Assembly (NCBI GenBank): GCA_024291935.2
Contig: CM044306.1
Coordinates: 24,077,501-24,141,500 of the forward strand
Source: Okapia johnstoni
Taxonomy: Eukaryota; Chordata; Mammalia; Artiodactyla; Giraffidae
Length of the DNA stretch: 64,000 nucleotides
Direction: 5' to 3'
The translations under genes were made by a program, and so were the position numbers. Below the pieces are notes generated by a model. The model had not been told where the DNA came from. It worked only from the letters and a program-made list of their open reading frames with translations, and searched no databases. This document shows, one piece after another, positions 41,692 to 52,660 of this stretch; the first letter of the stretch is position 1, and each line of letters begins with the position of its first letter.

Positions 41692-42980
41692 TATTACCAT
41701 ACAACTGGGCTCATTTCACATGCTAGTAAGGTTATACTCAAAATTCTTCAAGCGAGGCTTTAGCAACATGTGAACTGAGAACTTCCAGATGTACAAGCTG
41801 GGTTTAGAAAAGGCATAGGAACCAGAGATCAAATTGTCAACATTTGTTAGATCATGGAGAAAGCAAGGGAATTCCAGAAAAGCATCTACTTCTGCTTCAT
41901 TGACTAAGCTAAATCCTTTGACTGTGTGGATCACAACAAACTGTGGAAAATTCATAAAGAGATGGGAATATCAGACCACATTACCTGCCTCCTGAGAAAC
42001 CTGTGTGTAGGTCAAGAAGCAACAGTTAGAACCAGACATGGAACAACTGACTGGTTCAAAATTGGGAAAGGGGTAGGACAAGGCTGTATATTGTCACCCT
42101 GCTTATTTAACTTATATGCAGAGTACATCACGTGAAATGATAGACTGGATGAATCGGAAGCTGGAATCAAGATTACCCGGAGAAATATCAACAACCTCAG
42201 ACATGCAGATGATACCACCCTAATGGCAGAAAGTGAAGAGGACCTAAAGAACCTCTTGATGAGGGTGAAAGAGGAGGGTAAAAAGCTGGCTTAAAACTCA
42301 ATATTCAAAAAACTAAGATCATGGCATCCAGTCCCATCACTCTAGGGCAAATAGAAGGGGAAAAGTGGAAGCAGTGACAGATTCTATTTTCCTGGGCTCC
42401 GAAATCGCTGCGGGTGGTGACTGCAGCCATGAAATTAAAAGACACTTGTTCCTTGGAAGGAAAACTATGACAAACATAGACAACGTATTTAAAAGCAGAG
42501 ACATCACTTTGTTGACAAAGGACAGTATAGTCAGAGCTATGGTTTTTCTAGTAGTCATGTATGGATGTGAGAGTTGGACCATAAAGAAGGCTGAGTGCTG
42601 AAGAATTGATGCTTTTGAATTGTGGTGCTGGAGAAGACTCTTGAGAGTCCCTTGGACTGCAAGGAGATCCAATAGGTCAATCCTAAAGGAAATCAGTTCT
42701 GAATATTCATTGGAAGGACTGTTGCTGAAGCTGAAGCTCCAATACTTTGGCCACCTGATGTGAAGAGCCAACTCACTGGAAAACACTGATGCTGGAAAAG
42801 ATGGAAGGCAAGAGGAGAAGGAGAAGGGAGTGGCAGAGGATGAGATAGTTGGATAGCATCATGGACTCAATGGACATGATCTGAGCAAACTCCGTGAGAC
42901 AGTGGAGGACAGAGGAACCTGGTGTGCTACAGTCCATGGGGACCCAAAGAGTCAGACACGACTTAGCAACTGAACAACAA
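41692..42980 (+). mobile_element. BovB LINE, 1.3 kb
   Basis: Sense BovB covering reverse transcriptase motifs to the 3' end. The first part resembles 35,055 onwards ('tcaaattgtcaacatttgtt'), then 'DHNKLWKIHKEMGISDHITC' and 'GCILSPCLFNLYAEYIT'. The C-terminal tail frame is 42,365-42,601. It carries the DITLLTKDSIVRAMVF variant shared with the copy at 39,191. Stops and frameshifts are frequent; the YADD equivalent reads HADD. Confidence 0.92.
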
Positions 42981-43062
42981 CATAACTGATTCACTTTTAT
43001 GTTCAGCAAAAACTAACACAGCATTGTAAATCAACTATACTCTAGTAAAAATAGAGAAAGAA
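42981..43062 (+). repeat. L1 3' end fragment
   Basis: 'cataactgattcacttttat', 'aacacagcattgtaaatcaa' and 'tatactctagtaaaaataga' are a sense L1 tail directly after the BovB 3' end. Confidence 0.75.
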
Positions 43063-43344
43063 ACACTTGTTCTGAATCAGGTTTACATTAATTTGTCACC
43101 TGGGAGTTTCCACAGGTAAGCAGTACAGTCAGTGACAGCTATTAATCAAAGAAATTTACATAGTTGGATTTATAGAAAAAGGATGAGATTCAATAAAGGG
43201 CTCAAATTCAAGCCCTGCCTTGAACTAAAAGTAGACATCTTCCATTAGGGGAATTAGGATAGGCTCCTCTTCTTGGGTGTTGCATGCATGTCCAAGTTCA
43301 AATGGCAGTCTTCTCTGGGTGTGATAGGAACTGTGGGGTGTTTT

Positions 43345-43790
43345 CCAATATCCATTCCACCCCTTTTTTCTTCATAGTAGAACCTCAATTGTATTCAGGA
43401 TGTCAATAAGTTCGGCTGAAAAAAAACTCCACATTTTCCAGCCTATCTTTAAGTTAGGGATGGTCATGTGACACCATTCTGGCCAATAAGATGTCAGTGG
43501 AAGACACTAGCTTATTAAGTGGGGGCAAACTCCACTGGTAGCTTCCACTTTGTATACTTGCTCCCTCCTTCCCCACTCCCAGGAATGTGGAGTTGATGGT
43601 TCCAACCTTAGCAGCCATTATGTGAGCGGAAGGATAAAGACTCACCATAGGCATAGCAGAGTGGGCACTAGAGGAACCTGGGTTCCTGGTGATGTAAAGC
43701 CATCATTCCAGTTCTGGATTACCTTTCTCTGGATTTCTTATTATACAAGGTAAATAAAAGTTTTATTTTGTTCAAGCCACACTTTCGAGA
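43345..43790 (+). repeat. Possible ancient LTR (MaLR/MLT-like)
   Basis: The phrases 'ggtcatgtgacaccattctg' and 'gccaataagatgtcagtgga' and the final 'taaataaaagttttattttg' have the look of an old mammalian LTR with its polyadenylation signal. Family assignment is uncertain. Confidence 0.45.
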
Positions 43791-43984
43791 GTCTCTATTT
43801 CTTGCAGAAGATTTCAATTCCCAACAGATTCAATATATTTCCTGCCTGCTGCTTGGTATATGGACAACTTGACTGGGGCTCCAGCAGCTTTCTTGTAAGT
43901 GACTTAATGCCAGAAGGGGCTTAAGATCTTGAGGATATGTGTGTAAGCTAAGAAAAAGTATATAAAAAACACTGAATAATTGGG

Positions 43985-44605
43985 TAGCTGAGCCCTGGTT
44001 TGGTAATCACTTACAGATAAAGGGGTATGGTCAGAAGTGCCCAGAACTCTTCCTGTGCTTAGACTGGAAGACTAAGACAAAGCTCCCCTCTGGCTTACTA
44101 CCCCTGTTTGGTATTTCCACTGCTCCCTTAAAGAATCTGCCTGCAATGAGGGAGACCTGGGTTTGATCCCTGGGTTAGGGAGATCCCCTGGAGAAGGTCT
44201 TGGCAACCCACTCCAGTATTCTTGCCTGGAGAATCCCCATGAACAGAGGTATCTGGCAGGCTACAGTCCATGGGGTTGCAAAGAGTCGGACATGACTGAG
44301 CAACTAAGCACACACGCACGCACACACACACACACACTGCTCCCAGGCCTGGGACTGCCACCAGGTATCCAGCTAAACTCTGTGGTAACCTGAGGCTTAC
44401 ACAATGCCATCTGGTTGAGTGAGGCACCTTTGTAAAGTGCTCATAAAAAACTTCAAACAATCTCCACCCACTCCTCACCTGGCCATTTGGGTCTCCATGG
44501 GCCTTCGGAGTTAACTGCAGAATGATGCAAATAAGCAGCTTTCCCAAGGATTACAGGTGAAAAATGTAATCAGGTATCTTTTGGAGTGGGAAGTCATTCT
44601 GCTCC
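43985..44605 (+). repeat. Dispersed LTR-like repeat, copy 1 (carries a SINE)
   Basis: The segments flanking the SINE at 44,128-44,335 are homologous to 49,100-49,405. Shared blocks include 'gttgagtgaggcacctttgt', 'cctggccatttgggtctcca' and 'gagttaactgcag'. The family is not one I can name. Confidence 0.6.
44119..44344 (+). repeat. Bov-tA SINE with (CA)n tail and 9-bp TSD
   Basis: Sense Bov-tA, 'taaagaatctgcctgcaatg' to 'catgactgagcaactaagca', ending in a (CA)n tail (44,309-44,335). It is flanked by actgctccc at 44,119-44,127 and 44,336-44,344. The related repeat at 49,128 lacks this SINE and shows the empty site. Confidence 0.92.
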
Positions 44606-46455
44606 TCGGCACAACTCTGGACAAGTTGAGAGCCTGTGGGGATACACAGAGCAACGAGTGTGTGGCTCCAAGCATGGACAAAAGCCTCCTGTGAAGCTTT
44701 GGTGGTAATTGTGACTGGTTCACCTAGTGCCGTGTTCTCTGTATTTGCTCTAGAAAAAGAATGCTGGTTCCAGGTGATAAAAAACAGTATACCTAAAACG
44801 TCTCTGCCCTTGCTTTCTCTCTGCGCTTGTGCACAGGGCAGAACAGAGAAATTAAGTGAATCTTAGCTCTAAGAAACCAAGATATTTCCTTAATGTGTGT
44901 GGGTGATACAAGCAGAAACTGGAGTCACTGATATGTGAAGAGTTAAGGATTTATGAATGATGTGGGTATTTAATGAACTTTCCAAATCTAGGAAATAGCC
45001 TGAAATTCATGGGCAGGATGGCATAAAGACTCTGTGGTCCCATAATACACCTGGAGGTGGGAGGCAGCTGTGGGCATCAGTTACAGTGGGTAATAGAGCC
45101 GAACAGAAGAGGGCACAGAGGTAACCCCATCATAAAATTTGTGCAGCTTCTTACTACAGCTGGGGCATTATTATTGAGTTGCGTGTCAGGAAGAAGAGGA
45201 AAACACTGATACTGATGTGTACTCATCGTCTCTGACACAGGGATTATAACCCAAGTTGGTTTTTAACTTCATCCAGCCAAGGCAGTCCCCTTCAGAGCTG
45301 GACACTTCAAGTTCATGCCTAGAAAAGGTACCTATTAATATTGATGGAGCCAACTCAATTCTCCCTCACATTTTTTCATGGATGTGCCACACAGATTAGA
45401 GAAAGATCATTAAGAAACTACACTAGCTTGGCATTACAAATATGGAATAATATAGAAACAAGCAATTATAGATGACTTAGCTATGAAATATGACTAAAAC
45501 TACTGCTGTGATGTAACTTTAGGACCAGTGTCAAAGATATACATAACTGAGAAAATAATAGAAATTATTGGAAGGCATTTTAGAATTTAATAAAGAGCAT
45601 TTTACTGTTTTTGGAAGTATAGGAAACTATGTTAATATTTATGGCCATAAACATTGAATATTAGGAATCTAAGATCATAAATACCAACCAAAAAAAGTGG
45701 ATACCCATTCATACAAAATTGAAACAAAATTTTGTTACTTTAAGTTCCACATGGCAGTTCCTGGACCAAAAAGCTTTGATAATATTTGAAGACCTCCCAC
45801 AAGGTCCAAACTGACAGATCCCATCCCAAATTCTGACATGGAAATATGAGATCCTCACAAAAATTCCAAGAGCTGACATGTCTTCTTCCTAGAACCTTTC
45901 ATTCTTCTTTCACTTCAAAGACATAGGAAGAAGAGAAATGGAAGAAGAGTCTTAAGACAGCCTCTGGTGAACAGCTTTGATTTCTAGACTGACCAATTTT
46001 GAGGCCTATGACTTTTTTGTGGGAAAGGCACAGCATTATCAAGCTGCAACTGCTACAGCAGTGCTGTGTAAAAAACAGACCCAAACCCAGTGGCATGCAG
46101 CAGTGCATATTAGCCATCACACTCACGCTTATGGGTTGTTGGGTCAGCTGGAAATGCTCTTCTCATGTATGTCTCATTTTTCTGGAACCAGAGCATTTTT
46201 TCCCCCATAGTGATGGCAGCAGCGCAGAGGAAATGCAAAGTCATATTACAAAAGGCATAAGGAAGGGTGAATAATTGGGAACAATAATGCAATCTACTAT
46301 ATATGGTATGTTCATCAGCAGTTGAAAAAAGGACGTGTAAATAACCCAATTCTCTAGACTTAGAATTGTGAGGACACTGCTGAGAGATCGAAAAAGATGA
46401 AAGCTGAAAAGCATACATTAGGCTTAGCAACATGAAGGTTACTGGTGATATTAAC
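44606..46455. other. Unassigned sequence, 1.85 kb
   Basis: No recognisable gene. The longest open frames (46,110-46,457 minus, 115 codons; 45,999-46,274 plus, 91 codons) have no features of a known family. Confidence 0.45.
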
Positions 46456-46779
46456 AAAAGTCAATTTTGTTGGACTCTGTGGGAGAGGGCGAGGGTGGGA
46501 TGATTTGGGAGAATGGCACTGAAACATGTATATTATCATATGTGAAAAGGATCACCAGTCCGGGTTTGATGCATGAGACAGGGTGCTCGGGGCTGGTGCA
46601 CTGGGATGACCCAGAGGGATGGGATGGGGAGGGAGGTGGGAGGGGGGTTCAGGATGGGGAACACATGTATACCTGTGTTAGATCCATGTCAATGTATGGC
46701 AAAACCACTACAATATTGTAAAGTAATTAGCCTCCAAATAAAATAGATACATTTATATTTTAAAAAAAGTCAATTTTGT
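46456..46779 (+). mobile_element. Young L1 insertion, 5'-truncated, 15-bp TSD
   Basis: L1 3' end of 294 nt (46,471-46,764). It runs through 'gatttgggagaatggcactg' and 'ggtgctcggggctggtgcac', then the tail 'aaaaccactacaatattgta', 'gtaattagcctccaaataaa' and an A-rich end. Perfect duplications of aaaagtcaattttgt flank it at 46,456-46,470 and 46,765-46,779. Confidence 0.93.
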
Positions 46780-47424
46780 GATATTGTGGAGTGGAATCCA
46801 CAACAGGGAGATTGAGGCATGTGTGGCAGGTGGAAGAATGGTGGTAATGAGTATAGGCAACATTTCAGAGCTCTAGCTGTGAAGGGAGGAAGGAGACTAG
46901 TAGCTGAAGAACAATCTGAGGAGGATTCTTCTTTTTTAATGAAAGAGGCACAAACACGTTAAATGTTGCCTATAAGGGTCCAGTAGAGAGGGAGAAGTTG
47001 GAGATATAAGAGGTCGAGGAGGTGACCAATAGGGCAAGGCCCAGAAAAGGGGGCATGGAGGGACCTAGGAAACAGGGGAGACTTGCATTATAGGGAGGAA
47101 GAGGGACACCACCAGGTCCCACTCTTGACTCATAGTGAACTTAGAGAAGAAAATAACTCCCCCATCTTTTCCACTGCTGGTGTAGTATGCTCTGAGTTCC
47201 TTTTCCTTCCATGGAGCATCAGTATTTCGGATCTGTGTGCCCCTCTGGATATTTAGTCTCATACATTTCACCAGAATCAACTCAGTCGTCACTAGATTCC
47301 CTCAACATTGTTCCTGTGAAAGCAAGCACCACCAGTTCTAGACTTGGATCAGAAGGTCCGGAATTGTTTGGAGTCTGTACTGGTTGACTTTCAGCATGAC
47401 TAGGCCATGGGTTGCCCAGGTATT
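46780..47424. other. Unassigned sequence
   Basis: No gene or nameable repeat. Confidence 0.4.
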
Positions 47425-47835
47425 TGGTTAAAGCATTATTCTGCATGTGTTTGTGGAGGTGTCTCTGCACAAGATTAACATCTGAATCAGTAGGTTGAGA
47501 AAAACAGATTGCCCTCCCCAGTGTGGGTGGGCCTCATCTGATCTGTTGAAGTCCAGAATAGAACAAAAAGGCTGAGTGAGAGAGAGTTCTCTCTGGCTAT
47601 CTCCACACTTGGGAAATCCTTTTTCTGGGTCTTTCAGACTCAGTCACTGACTGGAACTATTCCATCAGCCCTCTTGGATCTCCAGCTTGCTGATTACAGA
47701 TCTTGGGACATCTTAGTCTCCATAATCAAGTGAGCCAATCCCTGATAATAAATCTGTCTATTTAGATATAGATATGTAGATACCCTAGGGGTCTTTTGGT
47801 TTTGTTTCTCTGGAGAACTCTGACTAATACAAAAT
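47425..47835 (+). repeat. Ancient interspersed repeat, family not assigned
   Basis: 'gattgccctccccagtgtgg', 'gagccaatccctgataataa' and 'tctctggagaactctgacta' are typical phrases of a common old mammalian repeat that ends in a polyadenylation-like region. I cannot name it with certainty. Confidence 0.55.
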
Positions 47836-48500
47836 CCTTGGAACATCCCCTCTTAGGAAAAAGGCTTGGCCTGGGGCTGAGAAGAAACAGAGAGAGGAAG
47901 CTGGGGCCTCTGGTATGAGAGTAATGTAAGTGGGGGAGCACCTGCCCCACTCTCCCCATTAGAGGAGCTGCTGCTTTAGTCTTTCCACCATGAAGACAAT
48001 ACTCGTAGGAACAGTGGAGGAGCATGAGTTTGGGACCTCTGTGACACTGGTGAGTCACTGAAACTTCTGAGGAGCAGGCTCTCCTGGCTTCTGGCAAAGA
48101 GATGACCAATGGCCTTGCTTCTCAAGCCCTTTTAGCCGGGTGTTACCTGAGGCTGAAAAAAAAGTCACAGTCTTAATCTTGATATGACCCTGGAGTTTGC
48201 CCCGCTGTTAGATTCACATCCATAGGATGTGGAGTAAAGGACAAAGAGGCACTTATAAGACTCCACAGTGATCACTGGGGCTATCAGCATCAGCAGGGTG
48301 GAGGTGACAGAAACCTAATCAAGAAGCAAGAGATCTGATTCTGACTGAAGCTCCAGCCGTGCCCTTCCCTATGTGTCCTTGAGAAGATCAAGTCACCTCT
48401 CTGGGTCTCAATTTCTACTCTCTTCTTTTGCCCCATCTTGTCCCTGTGATATGTAGAGACTCTTAAATTCTCCACCTTCTTCTACCAATACCCAGAATCA
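47836..48500. other. Unassigned sequence containing the source block of 49,648
   Basis: No gene. The block 48,067-48,120 is repeated at 49,648-49,700 (see findings). Confidence 0.45.
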
Positions 48501-48783
48501 GGCTGCTGCTGCTGCTGCTAAGTCGCTTTAGTCGTGTCCGACTCTGTGCAACCCCATAGATGGCAGCCTACCAGGCTCCGCCGTCCCTGGGATTCTCCAG
48601 GCAAGAATACTGGAGTGGGTTGCCATTTCCTTCTCCAGTGCATGAAAGGGAAAAGTGAAAGTGAAGTCGCTCAGTCGTGTCCGACTCTCAGTGACCCCAT
48701 GGACTGCAGCCTACCAGGCTCCTCCGTCCATGGGATTTTCCAGGCAAGAGTACTGGAGTGGGGTGCCATTGCCTTCTCCGCGA
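48501..48783 (-). repeat. Bov-A2 dimeric SINE with (TGC)n microsatellite
   Basis: Two antisense Bov-A monomers joined by 'gaaagggaaaagtgaaagtg', with (TGC)5 at the left edge. Very similar to the copy at 27,424. Confidence 0.94.
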
Positions 48784-48831
48784 ATCAGGCTAAGGAAGAA
48801 TAAATATTATTTTGCAGGTGATTCAAAGGTA

Positions 48832-49042
48832 AGTGTGCTCAGTCGCTTAGTCGTGTCAGACTGTTTGCTACCCCATGGACTGTAGCCTGCCAGATACCTC
48901 TGTTCATGGGGATTCTCCAGGCAAGAATACTGGAGTGGGTTGCCATGCCCTCTTCCAGGGGATCTTCCCTACCCAGGGACTGAACCCAGGTCTCCCACAC
49001 TGCAGGTGGATTCTTTACTGTCTGAGCCACCAGGGAAGCCCT
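48832..49042 (-). repeat. Bov-tA SINE
   Basis: Full-length antisense copy, from 'gtgtgctcagtcgcttagtc' to 'tgagccaccagggaagccc'. Confidence 0.94.
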
Positions 49043-49099
49043 CAAAGATGACAGGTGTAGCTCATATGTTGTTGGTAGTGGTGTAGCTAGTCTACCAGA

Positions 49100-49405
49100 T
49101 GACAGGCCCAGTTCACCACTTTGTTTGGTGCTATGCTGCTCCCATGCCTGGGTCTGCTACCAGGGACCCAATCAACCCTGTGATATTACAGGTAACCAGA
49201 GGCTTATGCAGTTTCACCTGGTTGAGTGAGGCACCTTTGTAAAGTGCTCGTAAAAAACTGCAAACAAGCTTTACCCACTCTGGCCTGGCCATTTGGGTCT
49301 CCATGGGGCTTCTGAGTTAACTACAGGACTGACACAAATAAGTAGTTTTTCCCAGGGGAGTCCTATTACAGGTGGACAATGCCATCAGATATCCTTTGGA
49401 ATGGG
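49100..49405 (+). repeat. Dispersed LTR-like repeat, copy 2 (SINE-free)
   Basis: Same orientation as 43,985-44,605 and about 80% alike by eye over 250 nt. At the place of the Bov-tA in copy 1 it reads 'ctatgctgctcccatgcctg', an uninterrupted empty site. Confidence 0.6.
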
Positions 49406-49609
49406 AGGTACTTCAGATATCCCTCTTCCCATCTCGTGCCCCTCAGCCTTAAATGGTAACAACTTCTTGATGCTGCTAACTGCCCAAGGGTTTTACCATC
49501 TCATTTTGATTTCCTTAACCCTACCCACATCTCTGTAAATAGTTCTCCAGTCAAACCCTTTGGACTGAGTCAACAGTGAAGCTGACATGGACCGATGCAT
49601 GTGATTGTT

Positions 49610-49925
49610 TAAGGAAGTTTAAATAATTTTTATTTATTTATTTTTGACTGAGGAGCAGATTCCCCTGGCTTCTGGCAAAGAGATGGCCAATTGCTTTACT
49701 TCTTCTGGTCTTGTTGCTGCACGGGCAGGGTGGGGTGGCTTTCTCTAATTGTGACAAGCGAGGGCTACTCTCTAGTTGCACTGCATGCGCTTCTCATTGT
49801 GGTGGCTTTTCTCATTGCAGAGCACAGGATCTAGAGCATGCAAGCTTCAGTAGCTGAGGCACCTGGGCTCTAGAGCGTGGGCTCTGTAGCTGTTGTGCAT
49901 GGGCTTAGTTGCCCCTCAGCATAAG
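49610..49925 (-). repeat. CHR-like SINE with foreign 50-nt block
   Basis: Antisense SINE: T-rich tail 'tttatttatttatttttg', then after an unexpected block (49,648-49,703) the usual body 'cttgttgctgcacgggcag', 'gagggctactctctagttgc' and 'gcatgggcttagttgcccc'. The tRNA head is missing. Confidence 0.75.
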
Positions 49926-50528
49926 GAAGTTTAAATATTAAACCGAGTTCCTCTTAAGGCTTAGGATTCAAATATACTGGATTTATTAAGAAAAAATATG
50001 TCTTAGTTGACTTTTGTTGCAATACTGCTGTGTAAAAGCCATCCCAGCAATGCTTACAAGCATTTATTCTCATACTTGTGTGTCCTAAGATCAACTTGAT
50101 TTCAGCAGACCTAGACTGGGCTCAGCTAGGTGACTGCTTTAGACTGCTTGCCAGTTGGGTTTGGCTCCTGGCCAAGGGTTCAGTTTGAATCCCCTTCCTG
50201 GGTTTTCTTCTGGAGTCAAGGCTGAAAGGCCATCCACTACCTGGGGCATGTTCTTCTAAGGAGAGCTTGTTGGAACTTGGGAGAAAAAGGCAACCCATGC
50301 ATATTTAAGCCTCTGTTAACATCCCCTGGGCTAAAGCAAATGTTTTGGCTGAACCCAAGGTTCAACTTGGCTCACTTTGTGGCCATGGCAAGCATGTGAT
50401 GTAAAACTCTAGTACAGGGGAGTAAACTATTGGAACCCATAATGCATTCCACCACAAAAAATAAGATTTGTTCCTTGAATACGGAGCTTGCACTTGTGAC
50501 TCCACTAAATTCAATATTAACTTGTAAA
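49926..50528 (+). repeat. Ancient interspersed repeat, family not assigned
   Basis: 'tttgttgcaatactgctgtg', 'gcagacctagactgggctca' and 'gggttcagtttgaatcccct' suggest an old repeat that I cannot name. No gene is present. Confidence 0.4.
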
Positions 50529-50702
50529 TCAGAAAGAGAAAGACAAATAACATATGATATCACTTACATGTGGAATCTAAAATATGACACAAATGAATTT
50601 ATCTAAGAAACAGAAATAGAATCAGAGAATAGACGGTAGTTGCCAAGGGGGAAGGGGGTGGGAGAGGGTTGGATTGGGAGTTTGAGATTAGAAGATGCAA
50701 AC
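50529..50702 (+). repeat. L1 3' UTR fragment abutting retroviral pol
   Basis: Sense L1: 'atatcacttacatgtggaat', 'atgacacaaatgaatttatc', 'gtagttgccaagggggaagg', ending abruptly at 'gaagatgcaaactgg', without a poly-A, where retroviral sequence starts. Confidence 0.8.
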
Positions 50703-51330
50703 TGGCATATCCGGATATGTCCAGTTGCCTTCCCCCATGACTCAAAAACAATTGTGAGCTTTCCTAGGGCTAACCGGGTTTGTAGAGTCTGGATACACAA
50801 CTATGGCCTAATCACCCAGCCATTATATGAAAGCTTAAAAAGATGGGATGATTCAATCCCATTGATGTGGGGATCGCCTCAAAAGGAGACAGAGATTACA
50901 CTAAAACAATCCTTAACCCAAGCACTTGCTGTAAAGTTGCCAGACCCAGAAAAAGTTCCCAACTATATGTCCATGTGAAGGAAGGAATAGCCTTGGGAGT
51001 GTTAAGTCAAAGGTTGGGACCTGTGCCCCAGCCAGTAGGTTACTTATCCAAGAGGCTTGACCCAACCGCCCAAGGCTAGCCTCCCTGCCTTCGAAAACTT
51101 GCAGCTATTGCAGTCCTGAGAGAAGATGCTTTAAGACTCTCTCTTGAGGACAAACTGATTTTACCAGTCATCAAGTGAAATAACTCCTGAATGGGAGAGG
51201 CCATTTATGGATGTCTGATCAAAGAATCCTCAAAAAATCCAGGCCTGACTGTATCCCCTTGTGAGCTTCTTAACCCCGCTACCCTCCTACCTACCCCAGA
51301 GGGCTCTCTCTCCTTTCACTCTTGCTGAGA
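50703..51330 (+). pseudogene. Class I ERV pol: reverse transcriptase thumb/connection (upstream copy)
   Basis: Gammaretrovirus-like pol begins inside the reverse transcriptase domain. 'VWIHNYGLITQPLYESLK' (about 50,785) is the usual thumb/connection segment, followed by 'PVGYLSKRLDP' (about 51,030) and 'LRKLAAIAVLREDA'. The polymerase active site would lie upstream and is missing, so the copy is truncated at the L1 junction. Stop codons at 50,979 and 51,077 and elsewhere break the frame. Confidence 0.85.
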
Positions 51331-51334
51331 AACT

Positions 51335-51780
51335 TTGGACCATTGGACAAAACCCCAGGAGGGATTGTCAGAAGATCCTCTGACCAATCCTGAGGAGATC
51401 TGGTACACGGATGGGAGCAGCTTTGTCTTAGATGGAAAAAAGAGAGCAGGATATGCAGTAGTCTCTAATTTCAAGACCACAGAGGCTAAACCTTTACCAC
51501 CAGGTACTTCAGCCCAATTAGCTGAGCTCATAACCCTGACTTGAGCTTTAGAGCTGGGAAAAGGAAAAAGAGTAGCCATTTACATTGACTCCAAGTATGC
51601 CTTTCTGGTGGTACACACACATGCTGCTATTTGGAAAGAAAGAGGCCACTTGACCACCCGAGGGTTCCCATTTACATATGGCGATCAAATCCTTAGGCTC
51701 TTGGAGGCAGTCCATTTGCCTGCTGAGGTTTCAGTCTCCCACTGTAAAGGGAGCACAGAAGTGGCATGAGGGAACCAGAC
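51335..51780 (+). pseudogene. Class I ERV pol: RNase H
   Basis: 'WYTDGSSFVLDGKKRAGYAV' (51,400) contains the first catalytic Asp. 'SAQLAELITLT' contains the catalytic Glu, and 'AIYIDSKYAFLVVHTHAAIW' (51,580) contains the third Asp. 'VSHCKGSTEVA' is in the place of the fourth motif, where His is expected with Asp downstream. A TGA at 51,542-51,544 splits the domain and another lies at about 51,768. Confidence 0.85.
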
Positions 51781-52660
51781 AGCCAATCAGCCAGCTAAGA
51801 GAGCAACATTACAGAACAATGACCTAATAGGGGTTACCACCCTAGTTCTGCAGACTAATTTGCCAGAAACTCCTTCATACCCTGAAGGTGAGACTCTAAA
51901 CGCTAAGAGTGAGGGCTTTCAAGAAGATTATATGGGGAGGTTCCAAAAGGAGGGACTCCTTTTCCTGCCTGGGAACCTCCAGTGGAAGTTGGTTAACTCC
52001 TTATATGCCACCACTCATTTAGGTGACAAGGACCTCCAAAGATTACTAGAAAGGTCCTTCAGAGGAACAGCCCTCCAAACAACTATAAGGCAAGTGGTTT
52101 CCTCTTCTCTCACTTGCCAATTAAACAACCCCAAGGAGCTTGAAGACCCCAGCTGGCCCAGCCCGTCCAACAGCATGGGACCTACTCAGGAGAGGACTGG
52201 CAGATGGACTTCACCCAGATGCCAGTCTCTCAAGGGTATAAATACCTACTAGTCAGGATAGATACCTTCACAGGATGGACTGAAGGCTTTCCCACCCAGA
52301 CCGAGAAGGTCGAGGAGGTGGTAAAAACACTGCTCCCTGAAATCATTCCGAGATGTGGCCTGCTCAGGTCACTACAAAGTGATAATGGGACATCATTTAC
52401 TTCTAAAGTCACCCAAGGGGTCTCTAAAGCATTGGGCATTACTTATTAGCTCCATTGTGCCTGGAGGCCTCAGTCTTCAGAAAAAGTAGAAATAACCAAC
52501 CAATTCTTAAAATCAGAGATAAAAAAGATAACCAAGGAGATCTCCCTCAGGTGCAAGGAGGCTTCAACAAAAGCTCTCCTCTACATCTGTATTGCCCCTA
52601 AGGAACAGGTGAGTCTTAGCCATTATGAGATGGGAGACCTTTTGTTTATGTCAATGACCT
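51781..52660 (+). pseudogene. Class I ERV pol: integrase
   Basis: The N-terminal zinc region is degenerate: 'ATTHLGDKDLQRLL' supplies a His, and 'LTCQLNNPKE' retains only one Cys of the pair. The core follows at 52,204: 'MDFTQMP' (first Asp), 'SDNGTSFTSKV' (second Asp) and, after a TAG, 'WRPQSSEKVE' (catalytic Glu). All three core acidic residues are visible, but in a broken frame. Confidence 0.85.

Noticed and set aside
44309..44337. CRISPR-like or other structured array at the (CA)n tract and at the tandem SINEs
   Set aside because: These are microsatellite tails and independent SINE insertions in a mammalian genome; there are no spacers or array.
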